This document shows, in pieces, positions 4,884 to 5,977 of a DNA stretch of 5,977 nt. The position numbers and the translations under genes were made by a program. The stretch lies in contig JALUDK010000046.1 of the NCBI GenBank assembly GCA_027044005.1, positions 1-5,977 on the forward strand. The letters are read 5' to 3'. The notes under the pieces were generated by a model that saw only the letters and a list, made by a program, of their open reading frames with translations, had not been told where the DNA came from and made no database searches. Source of the DNA: Acidilobaceae archaeon. GTDB taxonomy: Archaea > Thermoproteota > Thermoprotei_A > Sulfolobales > Acidilobaceae. The stretch's first letter is position 1. The number at the start of each line of letters is the position of its first letter.

Positions 4884-5977
4884 TTAGACCTGTCTGCACT
4901 CTGTGAGGGTTAGGCTGATAGTTAGGGTGTTGCCCTGGATTGGTGTGGCTCTCAGCCCACTTGCAAGGTCCTCGGGGCTTATCCTATCCCTACCGTGGAG
5001 GATCGCCTCTATCCTGACCTCCTCCACCCCGGCCCCGGCGGCTGCTGCGACGTCTATGAAGGTCCTCAGCGTCTTCATGAGCTCCTGCGTCCTAGCGTTC
5101 CTGAGCGTCAGGCTTATTCTGAAGTCCCCCGAGGAGGCGGATAGGGTGGCGTTGTAGCTTGGCTCTGCTGCCTCCAGCCTCCTGGCTATGCTGATTAGGG
5201 CGTTGTAGTTTGCCTGTAGCTGCTGCGGCTGCGCCCCGGGCCTGGCCTCGATCAGTAGGCCCTCGATCCTTATGGTTGCATCCTGGGGTGTTAGGGCCCC
5301 TAGGCTAGTGTGTGGGATCGTCTTCCTGGTGCAGGTGTAGCCCTCCTTGACCAGCTTGAGGGTTTTCACCTTCCTCTCGTACTGGTCCCCGGGGTAGTGG
5401 CCCCTAGCGTACACCTCTATAACATACTCGCCAGGGTCCACGGGTATGGGCAGCTCTAGTACGGCCTCGTCCGTGAAGCTCCTCACCCCGGAGGAGTTTA
5501 CCACCTTCTCATCCCGGGCCACCAGCCCACCGTCGGGGCCCCGCAATACAGCCCAGACCTCTATCTTGTGGGGATAATCGCTGGAGGAGGCCCTGACCCT
5601 CAGGGTTAGGGTGCCCGAGGCCCCGCTCTTGTACCTCAGCTCCTCGTCCCCGGCAGGATCTACCAGGCTGATTTCGTAGGTCTTCTCCACCACGTGCTCG
5701 GTGTAGACTATGTACGACCTAAGCAGGCCCTTGTAGAGCATCATCTCGTTCCCACGGTGCAGGGTGTAGAACCTGTCCAGCTCCTCAACCGCCCTCATAT
5801 CCCTGTCAACTAGGTAGTACTTCCTGTAGACCTCCACATCGCCCCTCTTGAGGGGCTTCCCCTGCTCCTCGAGTAGGGATTGGATGAGCCTATCTACAAC
5901 CAGTAGGGGGTGGACCAGGCTCCCTCGGAGGCTTCCCCCGGGTGCTAGTATGCCTCTCAGCTCGGCCTCGCTGTACT
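4884..5977 (-). CDS. C-terminal part of a large protein, possibly a DUF499-type ATPase
   Basis: The frame is open to the right edge, so 363 C-terminal residues are seen and the N-terminus lies outside. A GTG at 5835-5837 lies inside the reading frame and is not the start, because coding continues upstream of it. From the first visible residue, about 1-80 is helical. About 110-215 is an Ig-like beta sandwich with alternating strands, including the segment PVDPGEYVIEVYARG. About 230-363 is a beta-alpha-beta tail, with ATIRIEGLLIEA, ISLTLR, VEEVRIEAIL and LTISLTLT as strands. There are no catalytic motifs in this part and no membrane segment. Large DUF499 ATPases of archaeal defence loci, which pair with a DUF1156 methylase and a helicase, often end in accessory alpha/beta domains. 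This, and the nearby SNF2 helicase, is my reason for the suggestion. Another large multidomain protein cannot be excluded. Confidence 0.6.
   Translation of the reverse strand, partial: YSEAELRGILAPGGSLRGSLVHPLLVVDRLIQSLLEEQGKPLKRGDVEVYRKYYLVDRDMRAVEELDRFYTLHRGNEMMLYKGLLRSYIVYTEHVVEKTYEISLVDPAGDEELRYKSGASGTLTLRVRASSSDYPHKIEVWAVLRGPDGGLVARDEKVVNSSGVRSFTDEAVLELPIPVDPGEYVIEVYARGHYPGDQYERKVKTLKLVKEGYTCTRKTIPHTSLGALTPQDATIRIEGLLIEARPGAQPQQLQANYNALISIARRLEAAEPSYNATLSASSGDFRISLTLRNARTQELMKTLRTFIDVAAAAGAGVEEVRIEAILHGRDRISPEDLASGLRATPIQGNTLTISLTLTECRQV

Noticed and set aside
5835..5837. GTG as start of the rightmost gene
   Set aside because: The same frame stays open with coding-like sequence (for example PLLVVDRLIQSLLEEQGK) to the right edge, so it is an internal valine codon.

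Overview
The window looks like chromosomal DNA of a hyperthermophilic archaeon, most likely a crenarchaeon. Codon use is heavy in AGG, ATA, CTA, GAG and AAG. Promoters are short TATA boxes of archaeal type, the flanks are GC-rich, and all recognised genes lie close together on the minus strand. No rRNA, tRNA, CRISPR array or insertion sequence was seen.

Read in the direction of transcription (right to left), the window holds six genes. (1) 5977-4884 is the C-terminal 363 residues of a large protein whose 5' end lies outside the window; it has an Ig-like beta domain and an alpha/beta tail, and resembles the tail of the large DUF499-type ATPases only weakly. (2) 4804-4316 is a 162-residue basic protein I do not recognise. 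(3) 4176-3985 is a 63-residue small protein behind a structured leader, with a faint HicB-antitoxin-like pattern. (4) 3934-2831 is an OLD/RecF-like ABC-type ATPase. (5) 2737-1985 is a TOPRIM-fold protein with GEGxxD and DxDxD motifs. (6) 1896-1 is an SNF2/RapA-type helicase that runs off the left edge.

The likely reading is an antiviral defence locus. A SNF2 helicase near a large ATPase fits the helicase-methylase-ATPase (Hma) or DISARM-like class. Sitting between these is an ATPase + TOPRIM pair organised like a split OLD nuclease or the PARIS AriA/AriB pair. That pair is visibly AT-richer than the flanks: 23 of 60 bases are G or C at 3481-3540, against 36 of 60 at 1681-1740. It therefore looks like a separate module placed inside an older GC-rich locus.

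Regulatory structure is unusually rich. There are TATA boxes before the small ORF, the ATPase and the helicase. A perfect 8-bp inverted repeat sits against the ATPase promoter. A nested inverted-repeat structure fills most of the gap between ATPase and TOPRIM genes and ends at the TOPRIM ribosome binding site. A G-quadruplex-type G-run cluster lies upstream of the 162-residue gene. All functional assignments above the domain level are inference from the sequence alone.
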